A DNA stretch of 5,233 nt from Alphaproteobacteria bacterium (GTDB lineage Bacteria; Pseudomonadota; Alphaproteobacteria; RS24). The position numbers were made by a program, and so were the translations under genes. The stretch spans positions 1 through 5,233 of the forward strand of contig JAPPQG010000108.1 in the NCBI GenBank assembly GCA_028816945.1, read 5' to 3'. This document shows positions 1-5,233 of this stretch, piece after piece. The notes below the pieces were generated by a model. It saw only the letters and a program-made list of their open reading frames with translations, did not search any database and was not told where the DNA came from. How positions within the stretch are numbered: position 1 is the stretch's first letter; each line of letters opens with the position of its first letter.

Positions 1-1418
1 GGAATGGCAAAATGTATGCCCGTTGGGTAAAGTTCCTCCATATTGGGCGCACGGAAAGCTTGCGCATAACTACTAAATAGCCGTAGCCAATCATTTGGCT
101 TATATGTTATGCCAATTTTAGGCGAAAGGCGGCTTTCATCAGATGAATTGCCAGTTGCATCTTCCGATTCATAGGCGTCATAGCGCAAGGCAGATATGAT
201 GAGAAACTCGCCCGCTTGCGTGTTAAGCACCATTTCATCTTGTATAAATACGCCCCAATAATCGGCTTCCGCATCGGGGTAATGGTCAGCCTCACCACTC
301 ATTGAGCCTGTATCGGCACCGTCCAATTCCTCATTATACATCTCACCGCCAATGGTAATAATCTGCGCAAGATTCGTCCCTTCGCCAAAGCGCGATTGGT
401 TTTCTATATTAAAGCCATAGGTTTCTAAATTATTTGTGGTGACATCGCCAACCGCATGCACAGCAGAAGGGGCTAAAATTTCCTCCTCTTTGTCTGTTTC
501 AACGCGGTAAATCTGCGCTTTAATATTAACCAAACTATTAGACGGGTCGTTGAACTCATAGGCTAGGCGTGTGGTATTTGATTCAATCGTCTTATCAGTC
601 AATGAAGTAGGGTCATTGCCGAGATCTGGATTATTCGGCTCTTTGGCATCGATATTATATTGCTGTGTGCTAAATCGAATCGTATGAAAATCCGCAAGAG
701 TCCAGCTTGCCTTTAACAAGCCACTTACGAGTTCTTCCTCCGATTGCAATTCTAACCCGTCCCCAAGCGTAATATCGTCCGACTCACGCATAACGACATT
801 TGCCAAAAAGTCCCATTTTTCAGTGCGTCCATAAGCAGATTGTGACACGACCCATTCATCATCCACAGTTTGAAAGCCGAGTGTCGTTGTTGCCCCCATA
901 TTTTCATTGGGCGCAAGCAAATCGCCCGCATCTTTGGTCTTAAAAGCAACCACACCGCCCAAACCGCCACTGCCATAAAGGGCAGAGCCAGGGCCGCGCA
1001 CCACTTCAACGCTTTTAATTAAAGCAGAATCAATAAAAAAGCGGCCGTCATGGCGGGACTCAAATTTCTGCCGCACCCCGTCTAGCAATACAACAATGCC
1101 CTCTGTGCCATAGCCGCGCATTTTAATATCTTGTCCATTGCTACGCGCACTGCCGCCAAATTCGACGCCTGTCACATCCCCTAGCAATTCTTTTGGCGTC
1201 CCATGACCCGCCAATTCGGGGCTGTCTGCATCAATCACTGTGACCATGCCGGGTATATCAAAACTATTTTGTGGGCTTTTTGTAGCGACAACTGTCACAG
1301 TTTCCAGCGATATTGTCGGCTCTAATGGCGCACCCGCCCTTTCATCCTGTGCAAAAGCGGTAGAAGAGAGCGTTATTGCTAATATACTTAAATATATCAA
1401 AGGGTTAATCTGTTTCAT
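1..1418 (-). CDS. TonB-dependent outer-membrane receptor, haem/haemoglobin type (3' end outside window)
   Basis: Outer-membrane receptor expected to take up haem or haem-protein iron using TonB energy. The frame is open for 472 codons from ATG 1418 to the window edge, so the end of the barrel is missing. Residues 1-23 form a signal peptide ending AFA, cleaved before Gln24. A TonB-box-like stretch (LETVTVVATK) lies at about 38-47. The plug follows at about 50-160, with IKMRGYG, VLLDGVRQ and VEVVRGPGSALYGSGGLGG. Beta-barrel sequence follows. FRAPNMEELY at 455-464 is the FRAP box typical of haem/haemoglobin receptors (HemR/HmuR group), with His469 just after it. His123 lies in the plug. Both are near places where that group carries haem-ligand histidines, by recall and not aligned. 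The NPNL box would lie outside the window. The start is supported by AGGA six bases upstream; an in-frame ATG at 1442 lacks a ribosome site and would disturb the signal peptide. Substrate assignment is likely but not certain; siderophore receptors are the alternative. Confidence 0.9.
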   Translation of the reverse strand, partial: MKQINPLIYLSILAITLSSTAFAQDERAGAPLEPTISLETVTVVATKSPQNSFDIPGMVTVIDADSPELAGHGTPKELLGDVTGVEFGGSARSNGQDIKMRGYGTEGIVVLLDGVRQKFESRHDGRFFIDSALIKSVEVVRGPGSALYGSGGLGGVVAFKTKDAGDLLAPNENMGATTTLGFQTVDDEWVVSQSAYGRTEKWDFLANVVMRESDDITLGDGLELQSEEELVSGLLKASWTLADFHTIRFSTQQYNIDAKEPNNPDLGNDPTSLTDKTIESNTTRLAYEFNDPSNSLVNIKAQIYRVETDKEEEILAPSAVHAVGDVTTNNLETYGFNIENQSRFGEGTNLAQIITIGGEMYNEELDGADTGSMSGEADHYPDAEADYWGVFIQDEMVLNTQAGEFLIISALRYDAYESEDATGNSSDESRLSPKIGITYKPNDWLRLFSSYAQAFRAPNMEELYPTGIHFAI

Positions 1419-1424
1419 ATCGGT

Positions 1425-1428
1425 TCCT
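1425..1428 (-). promoter_or_regulatory. Ribosome binding site of the TonB-dependent receptor
   Basis: AGGA on the minus strand lies six bases before ATG 1418. It decides between this start and the in-frame ATG at 1442, which has no purine-rich site before it. Confidence 0.6.
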
Positions 1429-1546
1429 ATAAGTCCTTTCATGGGTTGTTATTCGCTCATATGGACACGCAAGGCGGGCAGGTCGCCCATAACCTATTCT
1501 CATATATTTGGTAACTCTTTATCTCTTATGGTAATTTCATATTCGT

Positions 1547-1569
1547 GTTAATGATAATCATTATCATTA
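1547..1569. promoter_or_regulatory. Fur box (iron-responsive operator)
   Basis: The 19 bases at 1547-1565, GTTAATGATAATCATTATC, match the classical Fur consensus GATAATGATAATCATTATC at 18 of 19 positions. Positions 1549-1569 form a palindrome with perfect 10-base arms around the centre base at 1559. The site is about 130 bp upstream of the haem receptor start and immediately downstream of its candidate -10 element, near the expected transcription start. A bound Fur-Fe dimer there would block transcription, so the receptor should be expressed under iron starvation. The match is seen directly; the regulation is inferred. Confidence 0.88.
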
Positions 1570-1575
1570 GCAGGT

Positions 1576-1604
1576 TAAATAGCAAGCTAAAAAAGCAAAG
1601 TCAA
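1576..1604 (-). promoter_or_regulatory. Candidate sigma70-type promoter of the haem receptor
   Basis: On the minus strand a -35 element TTGACT (1604-1599, five of six bases of consensus) is followed after 17 bases by TATTTA (1581-1576). The -10 is poor, but the spacing is ideal and the predicted transcription start falls at the edge of the Fur box, as expected for a Fur-repressed promoter. The mRNA would have a leader of about 150 bases. Confidence 0.4.
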
Positions 1605-1744
1605 ACATTTTTTGCCCTCACACACAAAAAATAATTTACTTTAATAATAGGCTATACTAATTTGATATTATAGGGAAAACACCTAAAAAAATTTACTTGG
1701 TGCATTTTGAGAATGCGGGCATCGTTCAAAGTGGCGACTCAAAC

Positions 1745-1834
1745 TGGCGGAGAGGGAGGGATTCGAACCCCCGGAACGCGTAAACGCTCAACGGTTTTCA
1801 AGACCGCCGCTTTCAACCACTCAGCCACCTCTCC
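1745..1834 (-). tRNA. tRNA-Ser (anticodon UGA), CCA encoded
   Basis: The gene is 90 nt with the 3' CCA at 1747-1745. The seven-base acceptor stem GGAGAGG (1834-1828) pairs with CCTCTCC (1755-1749), followed by discriminator G (1748). The D arm contains GGCTGAGTGG. The anticodon stem GCGGT/ACCGT closes the loop CTTGAAA, giving anticodon TGA at 1800-1798, which reads UCN serine codons. A long variable arm with a GCG/CGC stem is the class II feature of serine tRNAs. The T loop GGTTCGAATCC is intact. It lies divergently upstream of the rlpA-type gene. Confidence 0.97.
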
Positions 1835-1843
1835 AATCCCCTT

Positions 1844-1872
1844 TGCATAACCCATTATGGCCCGATAGGCAA
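1844..1872 (-). promoter_or_regulatory. Candidate tRNA-Ser promoter
   Basis: TTGCCT (1872-1867), a 17-base spacer and TATGCA (1849-1844) lie just upstream of the tRNA. The predicted start would leave a 5' leader of only a few bases, usual for tRNA genes. The -10 match is modest. Confidence 0.35.
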
Positions 1873-2010
1873 GTCAGCCGCATAATATATGCGCTATAAA
1901 GGGCCTGTGTGACAATGTGTGATAAAGGGCAGGGCATTATTTACATATATTCGCATATATTTATATGGGCGGGGGTGGCTTTTTTGCGAATCTTGATATT
2001 ATCTTTTCCC

Positions 2011-2937
2011 ATGCGATATTCCCTGTATAGACATGCCCTGTATCGATTCACTATGCCGCTTATCTTTGCAACCTTGCTTGCAAGTTGCGGCCTGCCGAAT
2101 CCTTTGCACTTATTCAGCAATAAATCGGCGCGCCACGCCGCAGGCGGTATTTATAAAATTGGCAAACCCTATCAAATAGACGGCGCATGGTATTATCCGC
2201 GTGAAAATAAAGCCTATGATAGAAAGGGCATTGCCTCTTGGTATGGGGCAAAATTTCAGGGGCGGCGCACAGCAAATGGTGAAATTTTTAACATGCATTT
2301 GCTAACGGCCGCCCATCCAACCCTGCCTATGCCTGTTATGGCGCGGGTGACCAATTTAGAAAATGGGCGTTCGCTTGTTGTGCGTATCAATGACCGCGGC
2401 CCATTCAGGCGCAATCGGGAAATTGACCTATCACGGCGGGCGGCCGAACTGCTTGGTTTCAAAAAACAGGGGACGGCAAAAGTCCGCGTGAAATATCTCC
2501 GCCGTGCCGCCCTTTATGATGCAAATGGACGGCTTATTTTTGGCCGTGAGGAAAAATCCCAACTGCTTAAAAAGCCACAAACGCCAGCGCGGGAGCGTAT
2601 GGCTCGTGCCGCCCCTTTGGGGCCAACAATAGAGCGGGCAACATTAGACGGCTCACCTTTGCCGACCCGCCCGCAAGCATTACAAAAAACGCAATTTTAT
2701 GTGCAGGTTGGCGTGTTTAGTCGCCCTGAAAATGCGGCCTCTTTAACCAATAAATTGCGGGGTATGGCTGGCATAAGAGGCGTGGCTAAGCTTGATGTGT
2801 CGCCCGTGCAAAGTGGCGGTGGGGCGGAATTTTACCGCGTGCGCTTTGGCCCCATTGCCTCGCGTGATAAAGCCCGCCAAATAGCCGATAAAATCCTCCA
2901 ACAGGGCCACCAAGACGCATTCATCAAAATGGAATAA
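2011..2937 (+). CDS. rlpA: Septal ring lytic transglycosylase RlpA-family lipoprotein with SPOR domain
   Basis: Predicted outer-membrane lipoprotein of 308 residues acting on peptidoglycan at the division septum. In Pseudomonas, RlpA cleaves glycan strands lacking stem peptides. From ATG 2011 there is a basic N-terminus, a hydrophobic stretch and the lipobox LASC, with the lipidated Cys at residue 26. The double-psi beta-barrel domain spans about 73-165: GIASWYGAKFQGRRTANGE, then LTAAHPTLP, then INDRGPF. The Glu of TANGE (91), the His of AAHP (102) and the Asp of NDRGP (128), conserved in active RlpA, are all present. A Pro/Ala/Arg-rich linker follows. The C-terminal SPOR domain (about 228-308, FYVQVGVFSRPENA ... 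FYRVRFGPI) binds denuded septal glycans. The frame extends upstream to GTG 1909 (342 residues), but that would bury the lipoprotein signal deep inside, so I chose 2011. No clear Shine-Dalgarno precedes 2011, which leaves the start uncertain. Confidence 0.93.
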   Translation: MRYSLYRHALYRFTMPLIFATLLASCGLPNPLHLFSNKSARHAAGGIYKIGKPYQIDGAWYYPRENKAYDRKGIASWYGAKFQGRRTANGEIFNMHLLTAAHPTLPMPVMARVTNLENGRSLVVRINDRGPFRRNREIDLSRRAAELLGFKKQGTAKVRVKYLRRAALYDANGRLIFGREEKSQLLKKPQTPARERMARAAPLGPTIERATLDGSPLPTRPQALQKTQFYVQVGVFSRPENAASLTNKLRGMAGIRGVAKLDVSPVQSGGGAEFYRVRFGPIASRDKARQIADKILQQGHQDAFIKME

Positions 2938-2967
2938 TGGGCCTTGCGTTTGCGCCATTTATGATGC

Positions 2968-3417
2968 TTAACTTATATTGAAAAAATTAATAATTTTCTG
3001 GATAAGTGACTCCAATGTAGCACTTTCATCTCGACTTAAATTACGACGATCCAAACTCTTTACAACAAATCTACCAACACCAATAGTCATAACTGCGATG
3101 CTACTTATCAACAGACTCAAAGGTACATAATGTAAGCAAAACATACCGATACCCTGTAACCCAACAGCCAACAGAACCACTCCTGTGTAGATTACTAGAA
3201 AGCAAAAAAGTTTATCCGCATATTTTCCTTTTAATTCTCTATCAAACTGAATATCCGTAATTTCTTCTCGTTTTTTCGCTTGATCTATTTCTTTTACGAT
3301 TACGTCCTCCGTTCTATCGTATTTATCTGGCTCTGCTTTTTCCTTGATAGAACCTACACTGTCTTCCATACTTTCTAAATTGGGTTTCTTATCTGGCTCG
3401 TTGTTCTGCGAGTTCAT
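2968..3417 (-). CDS. Small two-helix membrane protein, candidate toxin or effector paired with a Panacea-domain protein
   Basis: I do not recognise this 149-residue protein as a named family. Residues 1-68 are strongly charged and hydrophilic, rich in Lys, Glu and Asp, with no signal peptide. Two closely spaced hydrophobic helices follow, at about 70-93 (LFCFLVIYTGVVLLAVGLQG) and 97-119 (YVPLSLLISSIAVMTIGVGR). A short tail with a basic patch (KSLDRRN) ends in a hydrophobic helix-like stretch (LESLIQKIINFFNI). This suggests an inner-membrane hairpin with the charged domain in the cytosol. The gene overlaps the end of the upstream Panacea gene by 29 nt in another frame and has its own ribosome site, so the two are co-translated. 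Panacea-domain antitoxins are known to be paired with very varied toxins, some of them membrane-disrupting, so a toxin or defence-effector role is the leading inference. An accessory membrane protein is the alternative. Base composition is visibly lower in GC than in rlpA. Confidence 0.8.
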   Translation of the reverse strand: MNSQNNEPDKKPNLESMEDSVGSIKEKAEPDKYDRTEDVIVKEIDQAKKREEITDIQFDRELKGKYADKLFCFLVIYTGVVLLAVGLQGIGMFCLHYVPLSLLISSIAVMTIGVGRFVVKSLDRRNLSRDESATLESLIQKIINFFNIS

Positions 3418-3895
3418 AGAAATGGTCCTTAATAAGTTTGTTAGGTATTACGCTGTCTTTACCTCCATTTTTGACAAAAACTTCATCCCAAGGCGTACCC
3501 TCTGCATGCGTTATTGCTGAAAGCTGAAAGGCTTCATATTTTCCATACACTTCAAAGACTTTATTGACAACGGCAGTTTCAGGTTTCTCAAGAGAACCAG
3601 TACTGATTTCATTTGCCCGTCGTCCAGTTGCGCTTGTATCAAAATCACCAATTTTCACTTTTTCTGTAACGGGAGATGATCCATATCTACGCAAGGCTTT
3701 CCATAAAGCGCGATATACAGGTCCATAATCCCATGCAATAGGATGATCTTCTGTTAAAGCCCTATCATTTATCGCGAGATTCCAGCCATGCGCGATATAT
3801 ACAAGTTTTTGCAACTGCATCTGCGTCAGTTTTCTTTCTGCTTTTTCTGCATGTTCCAAAAACCTATTTGCAACAGCAGTAGAATGAATGCCCAT
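3389..3895 (-). CDS. Panacea (SocA-like, DUF4065) domain protein, probable antitoxin
   Basis: A 168-residue soluble protein covering essentially one Panacea domain, the fold found in SocA and in antitoxins that neutralise many unrelated toxins. Signature stretches in order: LQKLVYIAHGWNLAI (28-42), IAWDYGPVYRALWKALRRYG (53-72), a variable polar middle (about 75-105), then VNKVFEVYGKYEAFQLSAITH (110-130) continuing into AEGTPW (to 136), and IPNKLIKDHF (150-159). The AWxYGPV and LSxxTHxxxxPW patterns are the clearest hallmarks. GGAG eight bases upstream of ATG 3895 supports the start. It is the first gene of a two-gene operon; the membrane-protein gene overlaps its 3' end. By analogy with PanAT pairs it would bind and silence that partner, though some Panacea proteins act instead as proteolytic adaptors, as SocA does with ClpXP. 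The family call is firm; the antitoxin role here is inferred. Confidence 0.9.
   Translation of the reverse strand: MGIHSTAVANRFLEHAEKAERKLTQMQLQKLVYIAHGWNLAINDRALTEDHPIAWDYGPVYRALWKALRRYGSSPVTEKVKIGDFDTSATGRRANEISTGSLEKPETAVVNKVFEVYGKYEAFQLSAITHAEGTPWDEVFVKNGGKDSVIPNKLIKDHFYELAEQRAR
3426..3430 (-). promoter_or_regulatory. Internal ribosome binding site for the membrane-protein gene
   Basis: AAGGA on the minus strand lies eight bases before ATG 3417, inside the end of the Panacea gene. It supports the start that creates the 29-nt overlap and suggests coupled translation of the pair. Confidence 0.65.
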
Positions 3896-3903
3896 GTCTT
3901 ACT

Positions 3904-3907
3904 CTCC
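3904..3907 (-). promoter_or_regulatory. Ribosome binding site of the Panacea gene
   Basis: GGAG on the minus strand, eight bases before ATG 3895. It supports this start as the first codon of the domain protein. Confidence 0.6.
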
Positions 3908-3944
3908 AACTTTTGTTAAATAATTACATGTTTTCCATATATTC

Positions 3945-3950
3945 ATTATA
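3945..3950 (-). promoter_or_regulatory. Candidate -10 element of the Panacea operon
   Basis: A perfect TATAAT lies on the minus strand about 50 bases before the Panacea start codon, in very AT-rich DNA. No good -35 exists at 16-18 bases (the best is TTATAA), and perfect -10 matches arise by chance in such sequence, so this is tentative. Confidence 0.3.
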
Positions 3951-4117
3951 ACTTCTCAAATAGCATTTATAATATCTTGATTCTAATATACCAAAATTTT
4001 TCCTAATTTGCATAGAAAAAGAATTTTATTATATTTTTCAAAGCGTTTTTAAGCTTTTTAGCGATTTTTGCAAGTAAAGAAAGGTAGATTTTCTACGAAT
4101 CCCTGTTAATATCCCAC

Positions 4118-4146
4118 TAAACAGACCAAGAGAGTAGAAATATAAT
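4118..4146 (+). promoter_or_regulatory. Candidate promoter of the dac gene
   Basis: TAAACA (4118-4123, four of six of the -35 consensus), a 17-base spacer and a perfect TATAAT (4141-4146). The start would fall only about 8 bases before ATG 4161, giving an unusually short leader. This fits the absence of a strong Shine-Dalgarno site but leaves the call weak. Confidence 0.3.
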
Positions 4147-4160
4147 ATAGAGCATATCCA

Positions 4161-5233
4161 ATGATATATCGAAAAGGCAGGGCGATAATAAGCAGCATAG
4201 CCATATTGGCATTCGTGGCACTGATAAGTTTAGCGGGCATAAGCGGGCAGTCCAATGCTATGGAGACACAGGCGCGGCAAGCCTTTTTGCTAGACGCCCA
4301 AACGGGCATTGTTTTACTTGAACATAATGCTGACTCGCTTATGAGTCCTGCAAGCATGAGCAAACTCATGACGGTTCTAATGGTTTTTGAGGCGATTGAG
4401 GAGGGACGCCTTGCGCTTGATGAAGAGCTTTTTGTTAGTGATGATGCATGGCGGCGCGGTGGCTCAAAGTCTGGCGGCTCGACTATGTTTTTGAATGCCC
4501 GCTCAAAGGTTAGCGTAGAAAACCTATTGCGTGGGGTGATTATCCAATCAGGCAATGATGCCTGCATTGTGTTAGCCGAAGCATTGGCGGGGTCAGAGCC
4601 TGATTTTGCAACCATAATGACTGAGCGGGCGTTTGAATTGGGTATGCAGAATACGAATTTCACCAACTCAACGGGCTGGCCGCACCCCGACCATAAAACA
4701 ACGGCACGCGACCTTGCCATTTTAACGCAATATTTAATAAAAAATCACCCCGTCTATTATCGTATGTTTGCTGAACGCGATTTCACATGGAATGGCATTC
4801 GTCAAAGCAATCGCAACCCATTGCTTTATGCGAATATCGGGGCGGATGGGCTGAAAACAGGACATACAGAAGAATCGGGCTATGGGCTGGTTGCCTCGGC
4901 TGAACAAAATGGCCGCCGCCTTATTCTTGTTCTCAATGGGTTAGACTCCAAAAAGGCGCGCGCAAGTGAAGCCACCCGCTTAATGAATTGGGGCTTTCGC
5001 TCTTTTAGTAGAGAGGTTTTGGCAACCCCCGATACGGAAATTATTCAAGCCCCTGTATGGCAGGGTGAATTTGCATTTATTCGGCTTGCCCCGTCAAAAC
5101 CATTTACTGTTATTCTGCCGCGCCGCGGCAAGCATAAAATGGTTGTGACGGCAAGTTTTACAAGCCCCGTATTTGCGCCCATTGAAAAGGGAACGCCACT
5201 TGGCACATTGCGTGTTGTCGCACCGAACATGGA
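4161..5233 (+). CDS. D-alanyl-D-alanine carboxypeptidase, PBP5/DacA type (3' end outside window)
   Basis: Low-molecular-weight penicillin-binding protein (peptidase family S11) that removes the terminal D-Ala from peptidoglycan pentapeptides in the periplasm. 357 codons are visible, so only the end is missing. A basic N-terminus (RKGR) is followed by a hydrophobic helix (9-29) and a likely signal-peptidase site after SNA (33). All three catalytic motifs are intact: SMSK at 65-68 with the nucleophile Ser65 and Lys68, SGN at 130-132, and KTG at 232-234 within GLKTGHT. FTNSTGWPHPDH before the third motif is typical of the family. The PBP5 C-terminal beta domain begins around residue 290 (IIQAPVWQGE ... 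IRLAPSKPFTVILPRR). The membrane-anchoring amphipathic helix would be outside the window. In alphaproteobacteria this gene commonly follows rlpA and precedes tmk and holB; here a divergent Panacea cassette separates it from rlpA. The start is the first ATG before the signal helix; its ribosome site is poor. Confidence 0.95.
   Translation, partial: MIYRKGRAIISSIAILAFVALISLAGISGQSNAMETQARQAFLLDAQTGIVLLEHNADSLMSPASMSKLMTVLMVFEAIEEGRLALDEELFVSDDAWRRGGSKSGGSTMFLNARSKVSVENLLRGVIIQSGNDACIVLAEALAGSEPDFATIMTERAFELGMQNTNFTNSTGWPHPDHKTTARDLAILTQYLIKNHPVYYRMFAERDFTWNGIRQSNRNPLLYANIGADGLKTGHTEESGYGLVASAEQNGRRLILVLNGLDSKKARASEATRLMNWGFRSFSREVLATPDTEIIQAPVWQGEFAFIRLAPSKPFTVILPRRGKHKMVVTASFTSPVFAPIEKGTPLGTLRVVAPNM

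Larger units (their letters stand above)
1419..1744. other. Gene-free stretch between the receptor and tRNA-Ser
   Basis: No convincing gene lies here. The part next to the receptor is its leader and control region, with a Fur box and a candidate promoter. From about 1606 to 1744 the sequence is AT-rich and I recognise nothing firm. On the minus strand, downstream of the tRNA, a 5-bp hairpin (arms 1702-1706 and 1712-1716) is followed after about 11 bases by a run of seven T (1684-1690). It could be a weak terminator for the tRNA transcript, but the stem is too short and the T run too distant to call. Confidence 0.6.
3896..4160. other. AT-rich divergent intergenic region between the Panacea operon and dac
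   Basis: This 265-base region must hold the promoters of two divergent units. It is the most AT-rich part of the window. It contains TTTTTC (3997-4002) and GAAAAA (4015-4020) as inverted arms 12 bases apart, and a small GTAGA/TCTAC inverted repeat at 4084-4096. Either could be an operator or an accident of composition. I see no open reading frame, RNA gene or flanking duplication. Confidence 0.5.

Noticed and set aside
107..1009. Minus-strand open frames at 107-298 and 752-1009
   Set aside because: Both are out of frame with the receptor, which reads without interruption through these positions and carries the plug and barrel signatures.
1240..1551. 103-codon open frame on the plus strand
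   Set aside because: It overlaps the N-terminus, leader and control region of the haem receptor on the other strand and has no recognisable protein features.
1745..1834. tRNA-Ser as an integration site for the cassette
   Set aside because: The cassette lies beyond rlpA, more than 1 kb away. I see no repeat of the tRNA 3' end elsewhere in the window and no integrase.
2110..2958. Minus-strand frames antisense to rlpA (2110-2298, 2256-2462, 2743-2958)
   Set aside because: They are shadows of the RlpA double-psi barrel and SPOR domain coding sequence.
2936..2960. Possible terminator between the convergent stops
   Set aside because: The outer ATGG/CCAT arms pair, but the interior does not, and no T run follows on either strand.
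4040..4057. AAAGC/GCTTT inverted repeat upstream of dac
   Set aside because: A five-base stem in extremely AT-rich DNA is expected by chance, and its position suggests neither a terminator nor a defined operator.
4106..4720. 204-codon open frame on the minus strand
   Set aside because: It lies antisense to the dac gene, whose catalytic motifs are all intact in the plus frame. Its translation has no recognisable domain.
5045..5230. 61-codon minus-strand frame near the right edge
   Set aside because: It is antisense to the PBP5 C-terminal domain of dac.

Overview
The window reads as a stretch of an alphaproteobacterial chromosome with moderate to low GC. This rests on the order tRNA-Ser, rlpA-type lipoprotein, D-alanyl-D-alanine carboxypeptidase, which I know from many alphaproteobacteria, and on the protein sequences. 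I cannot resolve the order or genus. A near-consensus Fur box suggests a lineage that uses a true iron-sensing Fur.

Layout. Positions 1-1418 (minus) hold most of a TonB-dependent haem/haemoglobin-type receptor; its C-terminus lies beyond the left edge. Its upstream region (1419 to about 1605) holds a candidate sigma70-type promoter and an 18/19-match Fur box, so it should be iron-repressed. A tRNA-Ser(UGA) gene with encoded CCA follows at 1745-1834 (minus). Divergent from it is an rlpA-family lipoprotein gene (2011-2937, plus) with a double-psi beta-barrel and a C-terminal SPOR domain. At the right end (4161-5233, plus, cut by the window edge) is a DacA/PBP5-type D-alanyl-D-alanine carboxypeptidase. 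rlpA and dac are both peptidoglycan-remodelling genes and are often neighbours in alphaproteobacteria.

Between rlpA and dac, on the opposite strand and visibly more AT-rich, sits a two-gene cassette (3895 down to 2968). The first gene encodes a Panacea/SocA-like (DUF4065) antitoxin-domain protein. The second overlaps it by 29 nt, has its own Shine-Dalgarno site inside the first gene, and encodes a small unrecognised protein with a charged N-terminal half and a two-helix membrane hairpin. The arrangement fits a Panacea-type toxin-antitoxin (or phage-defence) pair with a membrane-acting toxin, apparently inserted into a conserved cell-wall locus. This is the most interesting feature of the window. 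The toxin role is inferred from architecture and position, not from recognised homology.

The cassette runs convergently into rlpA with only 30 bp between the two stop codons and no visible terminator.
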